Source of the DNA: an uncultured Phycisphaerales bacterium
GTDB taxonomy: Bacteria; Planctomycetota; Phycisphaerae; Phycisphaerales; SM1A02
Length of the DNA stretch: 34,712 nt
Assembly (NCBI GenBank): GCA_946886375.1
Contig: CAMPIL010000003.1
Coordinates: 1-34,712 of the forward strand
Direction of reading: 5' to 3'
Made by a program: the position numbers and the translations under genes. Numbering within the stretch: the first letter of the stretch is position 1; every line of letters begins with the position of its first letter. The notes beneath the pieces are model-generated. The model saw nothing but the letters and a program-made list of their open reading frames with translations. It was not told the origin of the DNA and did no database searches. Shown piece after piece: positions 8,251 through 16,257 of this stretch.

Positions 8251-9534
8251 ATGCGCGACGTCAGCGTCATTGAAGTCAATCTTTCGCAACTGGACCACAA
8301 TATGCGCGTACTGCGCGCGATTGTCGGCCCGGAGTGCGGGCTGTGCCCCATCGTGAAGGCCGACGCCTACGGCCTTGGGGCCCCGCGCGTCGCCAAGCGC
8401 CTGGCGCACAACGGCGCCGATCTGCTTGCGGTGTACACCGCCGACCAGGCTGCGGAACTGTTCCGAAGCGCCGTCGGCTGCCGCGTGCTGGTGCTGATGC
8501 CCATTCATGAAATCGCGCGCGTGGATGAACTCTATCGAGGCCTGATCTCTGATCGGCTGCAACTCACCGTGCACGACATGGACCACGTCTCCGATCTGAT
8601 CGCCATGACCGAGCGATATGGCGTGACGATCGCGGTGCATCTGGAAATCGACACGGGAATGAGCCGCGGCGGATGCAGCGTGTCGGATGCTCCGGCGATT
8701 CTGAAGCGGATCGCTTCGAGCAGGCGGCTGCAACTCGCGGGCATCTTCACGCACTTCGCCAGCGCTGAATGCGATGAAGAATTCACCGCCGAGCAGTTGC
8801 AGCGGTTTGACGCGGCGCTTGCCCCGCACGCCAATCTCATTCCCAAGAACTGCCGCATTCACGTCGCGAGTTCATTTGCGACGTTGCGCCACAAGCGATT
8901 TCACAAGTCGATGGTGCGTTTCGGCCTGGCGTGGGCAGGTTACGGCCTTGAGTGGATGCAGGGCGGCGAGATCATCGAGCAGGCCCAGCAACTTCGACCC
9001 ATCGTGACGTGGAAGAGTCACATCGTCCAGATCAAGCGCATCGAAGCCGGCACGCCCATCGGCTACGGTTCGCGCTGGACGGCGAAACGCACAAGCGTGA
9101 TCGGCCTTGTGCCGGTCGGCTACGCCGACGGATACCCCATCGGTTTGGGATCGCGCGATGATCAACCCAACGGCGCAAGCGTGGCGGTGATGACCGACTC
9201 GGGCGACAGCGCGCTGGGCTACGCAACCATCGTCGGCGCGATCAACATGGATCAGATCACCATTGACCTGACCGACGTGATATCGCGCGGCCGAGACATC
9301 GCCCAGGACGTCGGAGTGGGAACGGCGGTTGAACTGATCTCGCCGAATGCTTCGGCTCCCAATCACCTGCCGAAACTGGCGAAGATGGCCGGCACCATTC
9401 CGCACGAGTTGATGTGCAGGTTGAATCCGCGCCTGAAGCGTGTGTACGCAACCACGGCTGGGCTGGAGGCTGCCCCAGCCAGGGCGACCGAGCCAAACCC
9501 CGCCCCGCAACAGGCTGGGGCAACGGCAGCGTAG
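8251..9534 (+). CDS. alr: alanine racemase
   Basis: A 427-residue fold-type III PLP enzyme that interconverts L- and D-alanine for peptidoglycan precursors. The PLP-binding lysine is Lys36 in CPIVKADAYGLG. The barrel carries LEIDTGMSRGG (about 131-141) and the THFASAE segment. The second catalytic residue is the tyrosine of IGYGSRW (Tyr272) in the C-terminal beta domain, followed by GLVPVGYADGYP and INMDQITIDLTDV. The usual family length is about 360-390, and the last ~30 residues (AGLEAAPARATEPNPAPQQAGATAA) are an Ala/Pro-rich tail beyond the normal end. The DNA coding for that tail contains a 10-bp inverted repeat, so it may come from a repeat inserted at the 3' end. Divergent from the helicase gene. 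The start begins the family N-terminus directly. Confidence 0.93.
   Translation: MRDVSVIEVNLSQLDHNMRVLRAIVGPECGLCPIVKADAYGLGAPRVAKRLAHNGADLLAVYTADQAAELFRSAVGCRVLVLMPIHEIARVDELYRGLISDRLQLTVHDMDHVSDLIAMTERYGVTIAVHLEIDTGMSRGGCSVSDAPAILKRIASSRRLQLAGIFTHFASAECDEEFTAEQLQRFDAALAPHANLIPKNCRIHVASSFATLRHKRFHKSMVRFGLAWAGYGLEWMQGGEIIEQAQQLRPIVTWKSHIVQIKRIEAGTPIGYGSRWTAKRTSVIGLVPVGYADGYPIGLGSRDDQPNGASVAVMTDSGDSALGYATIVGAINMDQITIDLTDVISRGRDIAQDVGVGTAVELISPNASAPNHLPKLAKMAGTIPHELMCRLNPRLKRVYATTAGLEAAPARATEPNPAPQQAGATAA
9471..9522. repeat. 10-bp inverted repeat inside the alr 3' tail
   Basis: TGCCCCAGCC (9471-9480) and GGCTGGGGCA (9513-9522) are perfect reverse complements separated by 32 nt, within the codons for the extra Ala/Pro-rich tail of alanine racemase. 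It could act as an RNA hairpin near the transcript end or be the footprint of a small repeat element. Confidence 0.5.
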
Positions 9535-9705
9535 GGCTGTTTGCAAAGCCAAGCGCGACGTCCTTTCCGCCGGTTGCGACCTATAAGCCAGCGGCGGCAC
9601 TGCTCCATCTTAACATCTTGCTACGAATGGGGTTAGGTGCAGCAAGTTCCGCACTTGGGGCTTGACCTTGCAGACTTTGCGGGCACACTAGAAGTAGAGA
9701 GAGCC

Positions 9706-9755
9706 TGCCCCGGCGAATAGGGGCATGACGCCCGTTTAGAGAGAAGAGAGATCGA
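9706..9755 (+). promoter_or_regulatory. hairpin plus conserved purine-rich leader, paralogue 1
   Basis: TGCCCC (9706-9711) pairs with GGGGCA (9720-9725) around an 8-nt loop. Fourteen nt later comes AGAGAAGAGAGATCGA (9740-9755), ending one base before the ATG at 9757. The same 16 nt precede the paralogue at 10555. The GAGAG core may serve as the ribosome site. Identity beyond the coding region suggests either recent duplication or selection on the leader. Confidence 0.5.
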
Positions 9756-9756
9756 C

Positions 9757-10437
9757 ATGCAAAAAATCCAGAATCCGTGGTGGCGGCGCGGTCTCGCCGC
9801 GCCCTTGCTTGCCCTTGGCGTGCTGATGACTCCCGCAGCCGGCGCACACGCCGACATGATCAACATCAAATCCGATTCATCGGCGAGCACCAGTCAACTG
9901 GGCTCGTTCGAGGGATCAATCGATTACCAGTTCAGTTTCGCGCTGAACTCCTGGACGCTGACCATCACGCTCACCAACACCAGCGCGCCGGCCGGCGGCG
10001 GCTACATCACGGGGTTCATCTTCAACGTTGACTCCAGTGATGCCAATGCCTCGGCGACGCTGCACAGCGCGACGCATCCGTTCACCAACGCGCCCAACCA
10101 GAACGGCAGTCCATTCCCAGGATCATTCGACGCCGGCGCGGCGCTGGGCGGCAACTTCCAGGGCGGTGGATCGCCCGCCAGCGGCATCGGCATCGGCGCG
10201 ACGGGCACCTTCGTGTTCAATGTCAGCGCACAGGACGCAGTCAACCTTGGGGCTGTGAACTTCCTGAATGGTTCGCAGGAGCACGACTTCCTCGTGCGCT
10301 TTCGCGGCTTCAATGGTGGCGGCTCAGACAAGGTGCCCGCAGTCGAAGGCGTCGGCCCGCCCTTGCCCGGACCAGCCGTGCTCACGGCGATGGCGCTCGG
10401 GCTGGTGATGCTCCGACGCCGTGTGCGGCCCGCGTAA
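9757..10437 (+). CDS. secreted protein with PEP-CTERM-like sorting tail (paralogue 1)
   Basis: A 226-residue protein. The N-terminus is a signal peptide (basic MQKIQNPWWRR, hydrophobic AAPLLALGVLMTPA, likely cut after AHA or nearby). The middle is beta-rich and contains SLxxxGSxDYQFSF-like, LTNTSAPAGGGYITGFIFNVD and FDAGAALGGNFQGGGSP segments. The C-terminus has LPGPAVLTAMALGLVML followed by RRRVRP: a Pro-Gly-Pro motif, a single hydrophobic helix and an Arg cluster, the layout of PEP-CTERM-type exosortase substrates. Proteins of this kind are usually delivered to the cell surface or matrix and trimmed by an exosortase; no exosortase gene is seen here. The function of the core domain is unknown to me. 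The 117-nt gap to the next gene and the shared leader make the two a tandem pair. Confidence 0.82.
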   Translation: MQKIQNPWWRRGLAAPLLALGVLMTPAAGAHADMINIKSDSSASTSQLGSFEGSIDYQFSFALNSWTLTITLTNTSAPAGGGYITGFIFNVDSSDANASATLHSATHPFTNAPNQNGSPFPGSFDAGAALGGNFQGGGSPASGIGIGATGTFVFNVSAQDAVNLGAVNFLNGSQEHDFLVRFRGFNGGGSDKVPAVEGVGPPLPGPAVLTAMALGLVMLRRRVRPA

Positions 10438-10516
10438 ATAGGAATTCCGGCTGGTCATACGAGTTGTGATTCCCTGCAACCCGTCGGCTGAGCCTGACGT
10501 AAGACCTTTTGCCAGC

Positions 10517-10553
10517 CGCCGAAAGGCGATTCCTGGTAGAGAAGAGAGATCGA
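10517..10553 (+). promoter_or_regulatory. GAAA-loop hairpin plus conserved leader, paralogue 2
   Basis: CGCC-GAAA-GGCG (10517-10528) is a small hairpin with a GNRA-type tetraloop, followed by AGAGAAGAGAGATCGA (10538-10553) immediately before the GATG start. The 16 nt are identical to those before the first paralogue, while the surrounding intergenic DNA is not obviously alike. Confidence 0.45.
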
Positions 10554-10554
10554 G

Positions 10555-11220
10555 ATGGCCAACAAAACTATCGGCGCCTCGGCGCGCACGTTGTGCGCGC
10601 TGGCGGCAGGACTGTCGTTGTTCCTCGGATTTGCACGCTCGGCCAACGCGGACGTGCTTCCCATTACCGCTGACCTGGACAATCGATTGAGCGACAAGGG
10701 GATGTTCTCCGGCGAAATCGATTATGCGTTTAACGCACAGACCGGCGCGGGCATCCTCAACATCACGCTGCAAAACACGACCGTCGCCGGCGGATTCATC
10801 ACCGGTTTTTTGTTCAACGTGCAGAGCGATGATCCCGGTGTGAAAGTCACGTTGATCGACGGTCCGTCGAAATTCGAAGACGTGAATCGACGCAACGGTC
10901 AGCCCTTCGGCAATGCATTTGACGCCGGCGCGGGCTTGCGCGGCCACTTCAAGGGCGGCGGCAATCCGCGCAAGGGCATCGCCTCGGGAGAAACCGCGTC
11001 ATTCCAGTTCAGGGTCCTGGCCAGTGACGCGTCGAGTCTCACCAGCGAAAGTTTCATCCTTGGTCCGTTTGACCATGACCTAATCGTGCGGTTCCGAGGT
11101 CCCAACGGCGGAAGCGACATCGTGCCCGCGCTGGTATCCCCTGTGCCCGGTCCGTCGGCCTTGGCCGCGCTGGCCGTGGCCGCGGTGATTTCGCACTGGC
11201 GCAGGCGAAGCGCAGCGTAA
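10555..11220 (+). CDS. secreted protein with PEP-CTERM-like sorting tail (paralogue 2)
   Basis: A 221-residue homologue of the preceding gene. Signal peptide: MANKTIGASARTLCAL with a hydrophobic stretch, likely cut after ANA. Shared core features are GEIDYAFN, LQNTTVAGGFITGFLFNVQSDD, FDAGAGLRGHFKGGGNP and FDHDLIVRFRG(P/F)NGG. The C-terminal sorting tail is VPGPSALAALAVAAVIS then HWRRRSAA. The match extends over the whole length, so the pair arose by duplication and has since diverged. As for its neighbour, cell-surface delivery through an exosortase-like system is the best reading, and the molecular function is unknown. A strong hairpin (11249-11276) closes the unit. Confidence 0.82.
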   Translation: MANKTIGASARTLCALAAGLSLFLGFARSANADVLPITADLDNRLSDKGMFSGEIDYAFNAQTGAGILNITLQNTTVAGGFITGFLFNVQSDDPGVKVTLIDGPSKFEDVNRRNGQPFGNAFDAGAGLRGHFKGGGNPRKGIASGETASFQFRVLASDASSLTSESFILGPFDHDLIVRFRGPNGGSDIVPALVSPVPGPSALAALAVAAVISHWRRRSAA

Positions 11221-11248
11221 GTTCCAAATCGGCATTCCACCGAACACG

Positions 11249-11276
11249 CAATCCGCCGCCATCACGCGGCGGATTG
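11249..11276 (+). terminator. perfect 11-bp hairpin after the secreted-protein pair
   Basis: CAATCCGCCGC (11249-11259) pairs perfectly with GCGGCGGATTG (11266-11276) around a 6-nt loop. It lies 29 nt after the stop of the second paralogue and 15 nt before the oxidoreductase start. It lacks a long U-tract (TCCTATG follows), so it may be a Rho-assisted or processing stem rather than a classical terminator. Confidence 0.55.
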
Positions 11277-11291
11277 TCCTATGCTGGTTGA

Positions 11292-12449
11292 ATGATCAGT
11301 CGCTTCGACGCGGCAATTGTGGGAGCAGGGCCGGCCGGCGCGTTCATCGCGTTGCGACTGGCTCGAATGGGCTGGCGCATCGCGGTCATCGAGCGCGGCC
11401 AGCGATTCAGAACCAAAACCTGCGGCCACTGCCTCAATCCAGCCGCGTTCAGCATCCTCGATCGAGCCGGTCTGCTGGATGCAATTCGTGCAATGGCGGC
11501 GGGCACGACCCACATGTTGCGCGTGCACCTGCCGCAACGCCAGCCCATCGACTTCCCATTGGTGGATGACGATTCGACCGCGCCCGGATTGATCGTGCCG
11601 CGCCATCGGCTGGACCAATTCCTCATTGACGCGGCCGCGCTCGCCGGAGCGCAGATATTCCAACCCGCATCGGCGAAGGTTCGGCAGTTCTCCATTGATG
11701 GTTCCACAATCGACATCACCTGCGAATCGCATCGCTTCCAGATTCAGGCAAGTCTGATCATCGGCGCGGATGGAGTGGGCAGCGCGGTCGCACGGGCCGC
11801 GGGGCTGGCCGACGGCGCGGCGGGACGCAAGTACGGATTTTCCTTCGACATCGCAGGAAAGTCAGCGGTTGCTTCGAGCTCTGGCGCCATTGAGATGTTC
11901 ATCGCACCACAGGGGTATCTCGGCATGGTTGATGAAGGCGAAGACCGCCTGCACGTTGCCGCGTTGATTTCAACCGCCGCACCGCGGTCGCAACGCGATC
12001 CTTGGTCGTTTGTTCGATCGGCCGCGTTATTGCACGATCGATTGGGCCGTCTGAAATTGTGCGAAACCTCAGCGGACTCTGTGGAACGTTTCGCCGCGAT
12101 CGGGCCAATGCCGTGGCGACCGCAAGCGCCGGCGAACCGGTTTGTCGCGTTGGTCGGAGACGCGGCGGGATACATCGAACCGTTCACCGGTGAGGGCATG
12201 GCGTGGGCGATCCACAGCGCCGAGACGCTCGCCGACACGTTGGCCGACTCATCGCCTGGTCTTTGGAACGAACAACTGGCGCGCCGGTACTCGCGCGCAT
12301 GGTCGCGGGAGATCGGACGCAGTCAATGCATGTGCCGAATCATTGCATTCGGCCTGGGGAGGCGACGTTCATCGAACTGGATGTTCCGCGCCGGCCGTTC
12401 GATTCCTGCATTGAGCCGGCGCGTCGTCGCGCGGTTGGTGAACGCATGA
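11292..12449 (+). CDS. FAD-dependent oxidoreductase, geranylgeranyl-reductase-like, paired with type III PKS
   Basis: A 385-residue flavoprotein. The FAD dinucleotide motif VGAGPAGAFIAL lies near the N-terminus (G11-x-G13-x-x-G16), with the acidic end of the second strand at AVIERG. KTCGHCLNPAAF resembles the Cys-containing segment of the geranylgeranyl-reductase/FixC group. The GD motif is LVGDAAGYIEPFTGEGMAWAIHSAE (about 290), which binds the FAD ribityl chain. No membrane segment is clear. Its stop overlaps the start of the type III polyketide synthase by 4 nt (ATGA), so the two are translationally coupled. In such pairs the oxidoreductase usually oxidises or reduces the PKS product, for example an alkylresorcinol-type ring to a quinone. 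The substrate is inferred from the neighbour only. A UbiH-like monooxygenase is the alternative. Confidence 0.85.
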   Translation: MISRFDAAIVGAGPAGAFIALRLARMGWRIAVIERGQRFRTKTCGHCLNPAAFSILDRAGLLDAIRAMAAGTTHMLRVHLPQRQPIDFPLVDDDSTAPGLIVPRHRLDQFLIDAAALAGAQIFQPASAKVRQFSIDGSTIDITCESHRFQIQASLIIGADGVGSAVARAAGLADGAAGRKYGFSFDIAGKSAVASSSGAIEMFIAPQGYLGMVDEGEDRLHVAALISTAAPRSQRDPWSFVRSAALLHDRLGRLKLCETSADSVERFAAIGPMPWRPQAPANRFVALVGDAAGYIEPFTGEGMAWAIHSAETLADTLADSSPGLWNEQLARRYSRAWSREIGRSQCMCRIIAFGLGRRRSSNWMFRAGRSIPALSRRVVARLVNA

Positions 12450-13585
12450 GCAGGGCATCCGTCGCATCGCCCCCGCTTGCACCAGTGTCTGCTCCGCAGC
12501 GGGCCCGCGCGGCTGGTCCAATGTTTCGCGCCATCGGCACGTCCTTGCCTGAAACCAGTGAACCGCAGGCGCAGGTGGTCAGGCGGATGGCAGAGTTATG
12601 GAAATTGAAGGGAACGGCGTTGACGCGCTGGGAACGAATTGCCGCAGGCGCCGGCATCGAAACGCGCTACGGCGTGCGGCCGATGGAAGAGGTGATTCAC
12701 CTGTCAACCGCCAAGCGCATGACCATCTACGAGGAGCACGCCCCTGAATTGGCGGCCGCCGCAGCAATGCAAGCGCTTCAGCAAGCGGATATCACGCCCA
12801 ATGACGTGACCGACCTGATCGTCGTTTCCTGCACCGGTTTTTCGGCTCCGGGGGTGGATATCGCCCTCGTGCAGCGGCTGGGCCTGCCCGCATCCGTCAG
12901 GCGAACGATGATCGGGTTCATGGGGTGCTTCGGGGCGATCAGCGGGTTGCGAACCGCTGTCGGCGCATGCTCCGCCAATCCCGAAGCGATTGCGCTGGTT
13001 GTGTGCGTGGAACTGTGCTCGCTTCATTTGCGAGCGGATGATGATGTTCAGAACCAAGTCGCCTCGGCTCTTTTTGGCGACGGCGCGGCGGCGGCGTTGG
13101 TTGTCGGACCGCAAGCCGCGCCGCCTTCGAATGCCGGGCGCAACGTGGGATCGGCGCAATCCAGCGCTATTGGAGAACTCGCCGTAGGCAACAGCCTGCT
13201 GCTGCCGCATGGCCGCGAATGGATGACCTGGCGCGTGACCGATGCGGGATTCGCCATGACCTTGGCGCGTGAAGTGCCTGAGGCGCTGCGCGAAAGCCTT
13301 GGCGAATTCGTGGGTCGCGTCTGTCCGACCCGGCCGCGCTCGTTCATCGTTCATCCGGGAGGGCCGGGGATTCTGGATGCGGTTCAGCACGCGCTTCGGC
13401 TGAATGATCATGATTTGCGCGCATCGCGCACCGTCCTGCGCCGCTGCGGCAACATGTCATCCGCAACAGTCTTGTTCGTGCTTGAGGAAGCCATGCGCTG
13501 CGGATTGGAGTTGCCCGCGATGTTGCTGTCCTTCGGCCCGGGCCTGACGATTGAAAGCACGCAGATTCTTTCCGGCACGGATTAA
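12446..13585 (+). CDS. type III polyketide synthase (chalcone/stilbene synthase-like)
   Basis: A 379-residue ketosynthase that would load an acyl-CoA starter and extend it with malonyl-CoA to an alkylpyrone, resorcinol or phloroglucinol. The catalytic triad is visible: Cys161 in IGFMGCFGAISGL, His303 in FIVHPGGPGILDAV and Asn336 in RRCGNMSSATVLFVLEE. GFSAPGVDI and FGDGAAAALVVG are further family segments. Its length matches the family (about 350-400). The start overlaps the oxidoreductase stop (ATGA), which fixes ATG 12446 although the frame stays open to 12203; a second ATG at about 12521 would remove 25 low-complexity residues. The starter and chain length cannot be told from sequence by eye. 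No methyltransferase is adjacent; the unit seems to be just these two genes. Confidence 0.92.
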   Translation: MSRASVASPPLAPVSAPQRARAAGPMFRAIGTSLPETSEPQAQVVRRMAELWKLKGTALTRWERIAAGAGIETRYGVRPMEEVIHLSTAKRMTIYEEHAPELAAAAAMQALQQADITPNDVTDLIVVSCTGFSAPGVDIALVQRLGLPASVRRTMIGFMGCFGAISGLRTAVGACSANPEAIALVVCVELCSLHLRADDDVQNQVASALFGDGAAAALVVGPQAAPPSNAGRNVGSAQSSAIGELAVGNSLLLPHGREWMTWRVTDAGFAMTLAREVPEALRESLGEFVGRVCPTRPRSFIVHPGGPGILDAVQHALRLNDHDLRASRTVLRRCGNMSSATVLFVLEEAMRCGLELPAMLLSFGPGLTIESTQILSGTD

Positions 13586-13753
13586 TTGTTCTGCGTCGCC
13601 GCAATGCCTGGATTTGGGCGTGAAATCAGCAAACCTTGCGCGATGATGCGGCTCAATGCCTACGGCATCGGGTCCAATGCACCGCGGCGCGGCAACCGCG
13701 AGCGCTTCTCAAGCGAACAGGTTGGTGAGCCGATAAACACTCGGCGAGGGATG

Positions 13754-13831
13754 TGAAGTTCGGGAAGCCAAAAAAACTACGAGGGTCCGCCTCGGCCGAC
13801 CCACCTGGAAGAGTGACTTTCCCGAACTTCA
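13754..13831. repeat. 78-bp inverted-repeat element overlapping the sigma-gene stop
   Basis: TGAAGTTCGGGAA (13754-13766) and TTCCCGAACTTCA (13819-13831) are perfect 13-bp reverse complements. Between them GGGTC...GACCC (around 13783-13802) forms an inner stem. The outer right arm contains the stop codon of the sigma gene (13829-13831). It may be a terminator-type cruciform between convergent genes or a REP/MITE-like repeat. Confidence 0.65.
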
Positions 13832-14437
13832 TTTCCCCCGCCTCTCGGAGGCAATCGGCACAACATTCCTCCACGACTCAGCTTGTTCATGCAGCGATGA
13901 TTGCGTGTGTGCATGCAATTTCCTTTGTAGACGATTCCATCGCTTTCGCCACGTGGTGATGGCAAGAGTGAGCGCATTCGCAGCGTGGGCATGCGAGCCG
14001 CTGTGCACCCAAATCATCAACAATTCACGCTCAGACACAGAAATCTCTCGCAATACCGCGTCTGCGATGTCGTCGCTTGGAATCGATGGCTGCACGTCAC
14101 GATTGCTGCGGCACTGATTTTGCAAACGATGGGACAGCCGCCGATCACGCAAGCTGCGTCGGTTTTTTTCTTGCGTGATCCGCACCGCGGTTCCAATCAC
14201 AAACTGTTCGAGAGCACGCAAAGATTGTGTCGGCAGTTTTTCCGCCAAGAGAAGCATGTCCAGACGTCGGCACGCTGACACAAAGATGTCGTCAGTATCG
14301 CAGATTCTGCGGTCCCAACCCGCCAACTTGCCCCGAATACGGCGGCGGATGCGCGATTCATAACGGGCAATAAATTTCTGAAGTGCCTCTCGATCGCCAC
14401 GCGCGATCCGATTGAGAATTGTATCAATCTCAGCCAT
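13829..14437 (-). CDS. ECF-like RNA polymerase sigma factor
   Basis: A 202-residue protein with ECF sigma layout. Region 2 is near residues 1-80 (ILNRIARGDREALQKFIARYESRIRRRIRGKLAG... CDTDDIFVSACRRL), and a degenerate region 4 helix-turn-helix is near 130-175 (ISVSERELLMIWVHSGSHAHAANALTLAITTWRKRWNRLQRKL). It would direct RNA polymerase to a small regulon. ATG 14437 is chosen because AAAGGAG lies 11 nt upstream; an alternative GTG at 14449 overlaps that ribosome site. No anti-sigma factor is adjacent. The gene is divergent from a secreted protein gene with only 68 nt between starts, so that neighbour pair is a natural candidate target. The stop lies inside an inverted repeat. Base composition of this and the next two genes looks less GC-rich than the flanks, possibly acquired DNA. 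Confidence 0.72.
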   Translation of the reverse strand: MAEIDTILNRIARGDREALQKFIARYESRIRRRIRGKLAGWDRRICDTDDIFVSACRRLDMLLLAEKLPTQSLRALEQFVIGTAVRITQEKNRRSLRDRRLSHRLQNQCRSNRDVQPSIPSDDIADAVLREISVSERELLMIWVHSGSHAHAANALTLAITTWRKRWNRLQRKLHAHTQSSLHEQAESWRNVVPIASERRGK

Positions 14438-14505
14438 CTTGTTGTCCACTCCTTTGACCTTCGTGACACTATATCACATGGACCGTCATCACCAGGAGAT
14501 GCAAC

Positions 14506-16257
14506 ATGTCGAGATGGAAACGAATCACGTTGGCAGCAGTTGTGTTGGCGATTTCTTGGTCTGCGAGCGCGCAAGGCCAAATGCTGCTCGATCCGCCCCG
14601 TGACATGAAATGGGGCCTGGACCGCAACGGTTCATTGGCGATGCCGGATATTGGCGCCGAACTCAAGAATCTCGGCTGGAGCGAGGCCGTCACGACCACG
14701 CAAACGCCGCCTCCGGGCACGGTATACGCCGGGCCGCAACTGGTCTGGGTTGAAGTAGCGGCTGTGGACGCCTCCTCGCGCGAAGATTTCAAGCGGTTCC
14801 GCGTCGAGTTGGTGGATGAATTCCCGCCCGATGTTGCAATCGTCACGCAAGCCAGTTCCCAACCGCTGCAATCCCCCTGCGGCGGCCAGCGATACTACGT
14901 CGCTCCGGTGGAGGTAACCTCGCTGGCGTCCGCAACAGACCTCCCTGGAACGTCACCGCGCCTGCGCATGCTTCACAATGGACTACGATACGATCCTGGA
15001 ACACCCATCACCGTCCCGGGACTTCATTTCGTGACGGTCATTGGCACTGATGATTCGGGAAATGAAACACGCCAGACCGACGTGTTTGAAATCCGAACAC
15101 GGCCCAATTACTCGGCTGACATTTGGGTTGAACAGATCGTGGTATCAAGCGGTGAACTCGGCGTTCAAACCGTCTTGGCGACCGTTCGCCTGACGGCGTC
15201 GGCCTTCCCAGTCCGCACGATCCACCCCGACACGTTGAATCTGTGGCTGGAAACGGCGGAAGGGAACTGGATTCGCGCCACCGGCGGCGGTCCCATTCTC
15301 GATGAGTATCACGACTGCTATCATCGTCTGATGTTCTTTGCCAACGTCTCGCAACAGAATCTTGCTCAGCTGCCGCCGCGAATCGTGCTGACTGGCCGAA
15401 CGCGTGGCGACTTGGGAGCGGAATCGGATTTTATCGCATCCGCACTGGCGCAGAATGATTTGATAGATTTCGTTCCCCCGTGCCATGACAACGACCCGGT
15501 TCCTGAGCCGGTGCCTCCGGTGCCCTGCGAATGGAAGACCACGCCGTGCATGGCTGTGCCACAAGCCTGCGCGTGGGCGAATTATGTTGATCTTGGCTGG
15601 TCAGTCGGTTCCAGCGCATCGACCATGAACATGTGGGTAACCTGCACTGACGTTTCTGGCAACGGTGGTGCTTCGCTTTACCTGCAGCCGCTTGTTACCC
15701 TCATCAACGGTTTCAGCACAACCGTGACATCAAGTTGCGCAAAGACGAATACTGGGTTTATGCGCATTTGGCTTGAAGGCACCGATTGCTGCCACAACTG
15801 CACCATGCACGTGGTTGCAAGCCCACACATCACTGGGAATGCGAACATCAGCGGGAACGCGAGCGCTTCGATTTCAGGAGCCATCTCCGTGGCTTCCGCG
15901 TGCGGCGGCGCCACCGCCAGTGGATCCGCGACAGTCAGCGACAGTGGAGGAAACACCACCATCCAGGGCGTGCCCACCCCGTTGCCGTCTGGCGCGACCA
16001 CAGCTTCTTTTGCGGCGATCGCTCAACCACCACTTGATGCGAACTGCAACACGTGTGACCTGTCAATCACGTTCGCAACAGGGGGCACGATCGATTGCAG
16101 CGCGAGGGTCAATCTGCTGCCTAACAAGTGGTGGAACAGTTCGGCATCCTGCCAGTTCGGCTCGTCAGGCCCTGGTCTGACAGTCACGCCATCAGTCAAT
16201 TGCCCGCCGGGGGAAGGCGGACCTCCCCTGGCGGTCGAACCCGTTCATATTCCATGA
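14506..16257 (+). CDS. large secreted Cys-containing protein, function unknown
   Basis: A 583-residue protein with a signal peptide (MSRWKRITLAAVVLAISWSASAQG, likely cut after SA-QG or nearby). Residues about 100-210 look like an Ig-like or Big-type domain (VPGLHFVTVIGTDDSGNETRQTDVFEIRTRP). A second beta-rich region spans about 210-325. A proline-rich hinge PVPEPVPPVP (about 330-340) leads to a Cys-rich C-terminal half with a CCHNC cluster and a low-complexity stretch of G/N/S/A (about 440-490) that resembles a beta-helix or silk-like repeat. Start support is strong: AGGAG at 14494-14498, 7 nt before the ATG. The stop overlaps the next start (ATGA at 16254-16257), so the two proteins are probably made together. 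I recognise no enzyme motif; a structural or adhesive surface role is a guess. Confidence 0.75.
   Translation: MSRWKRITLAAVVLAISWSASAQGQMLLDPPRDMKWGLDRNGSLAMPDIGAELKNLGWSEAVTTTQTPPPGTVYAGPQLVWVEVAAVDASSREDFKRFRVELVDEFPPDVAIVTQASSQPLQSPCGGQRYYVAPVEVTSLASATDLPGTSPRLRMLHNGLRYDPGTPITVPGLHFVTVIGTDDSGNETRQTDVFEIRTRPNYSADIWVEQIVVSSGELGVQTVLATVRLTASAFPVRTIHPDTLNLWLETAEGNWIRATGGGPILDEYHDCYHRLMFFANVSQQNLAQLPPRIVLTGRTRGDLGAESDFIASALAQNDLIDFVPPCHDNDPVPEPVPPVPCEWKTTPCMAVPQACAWANYVDLGWSVGSSASTMNMWVTCTDVSGNGGASLYLQPLVTLINGFSTTVTSSCAKTNTGFMRIWLEGTDCCHNCTMHVVASPHITGNANISGNASASISGAISVASACGGATASGSATVSDSGGNTTIQGVPTPLPSGATTASFAAIAQPPLDANCNTCDLSITFATGGTIDCSARVNLLPNKWWNSSASCQFGSSGPGLTVTPSVNCPPGEGGPPLAVEPVHIP

Noticed and set aside
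9662..9689. TTGACC...CACACT as promoter of the first sorting-tail gene
   Set aside because: The -10 matches the consensus in only half of its positions, so it was not listed.
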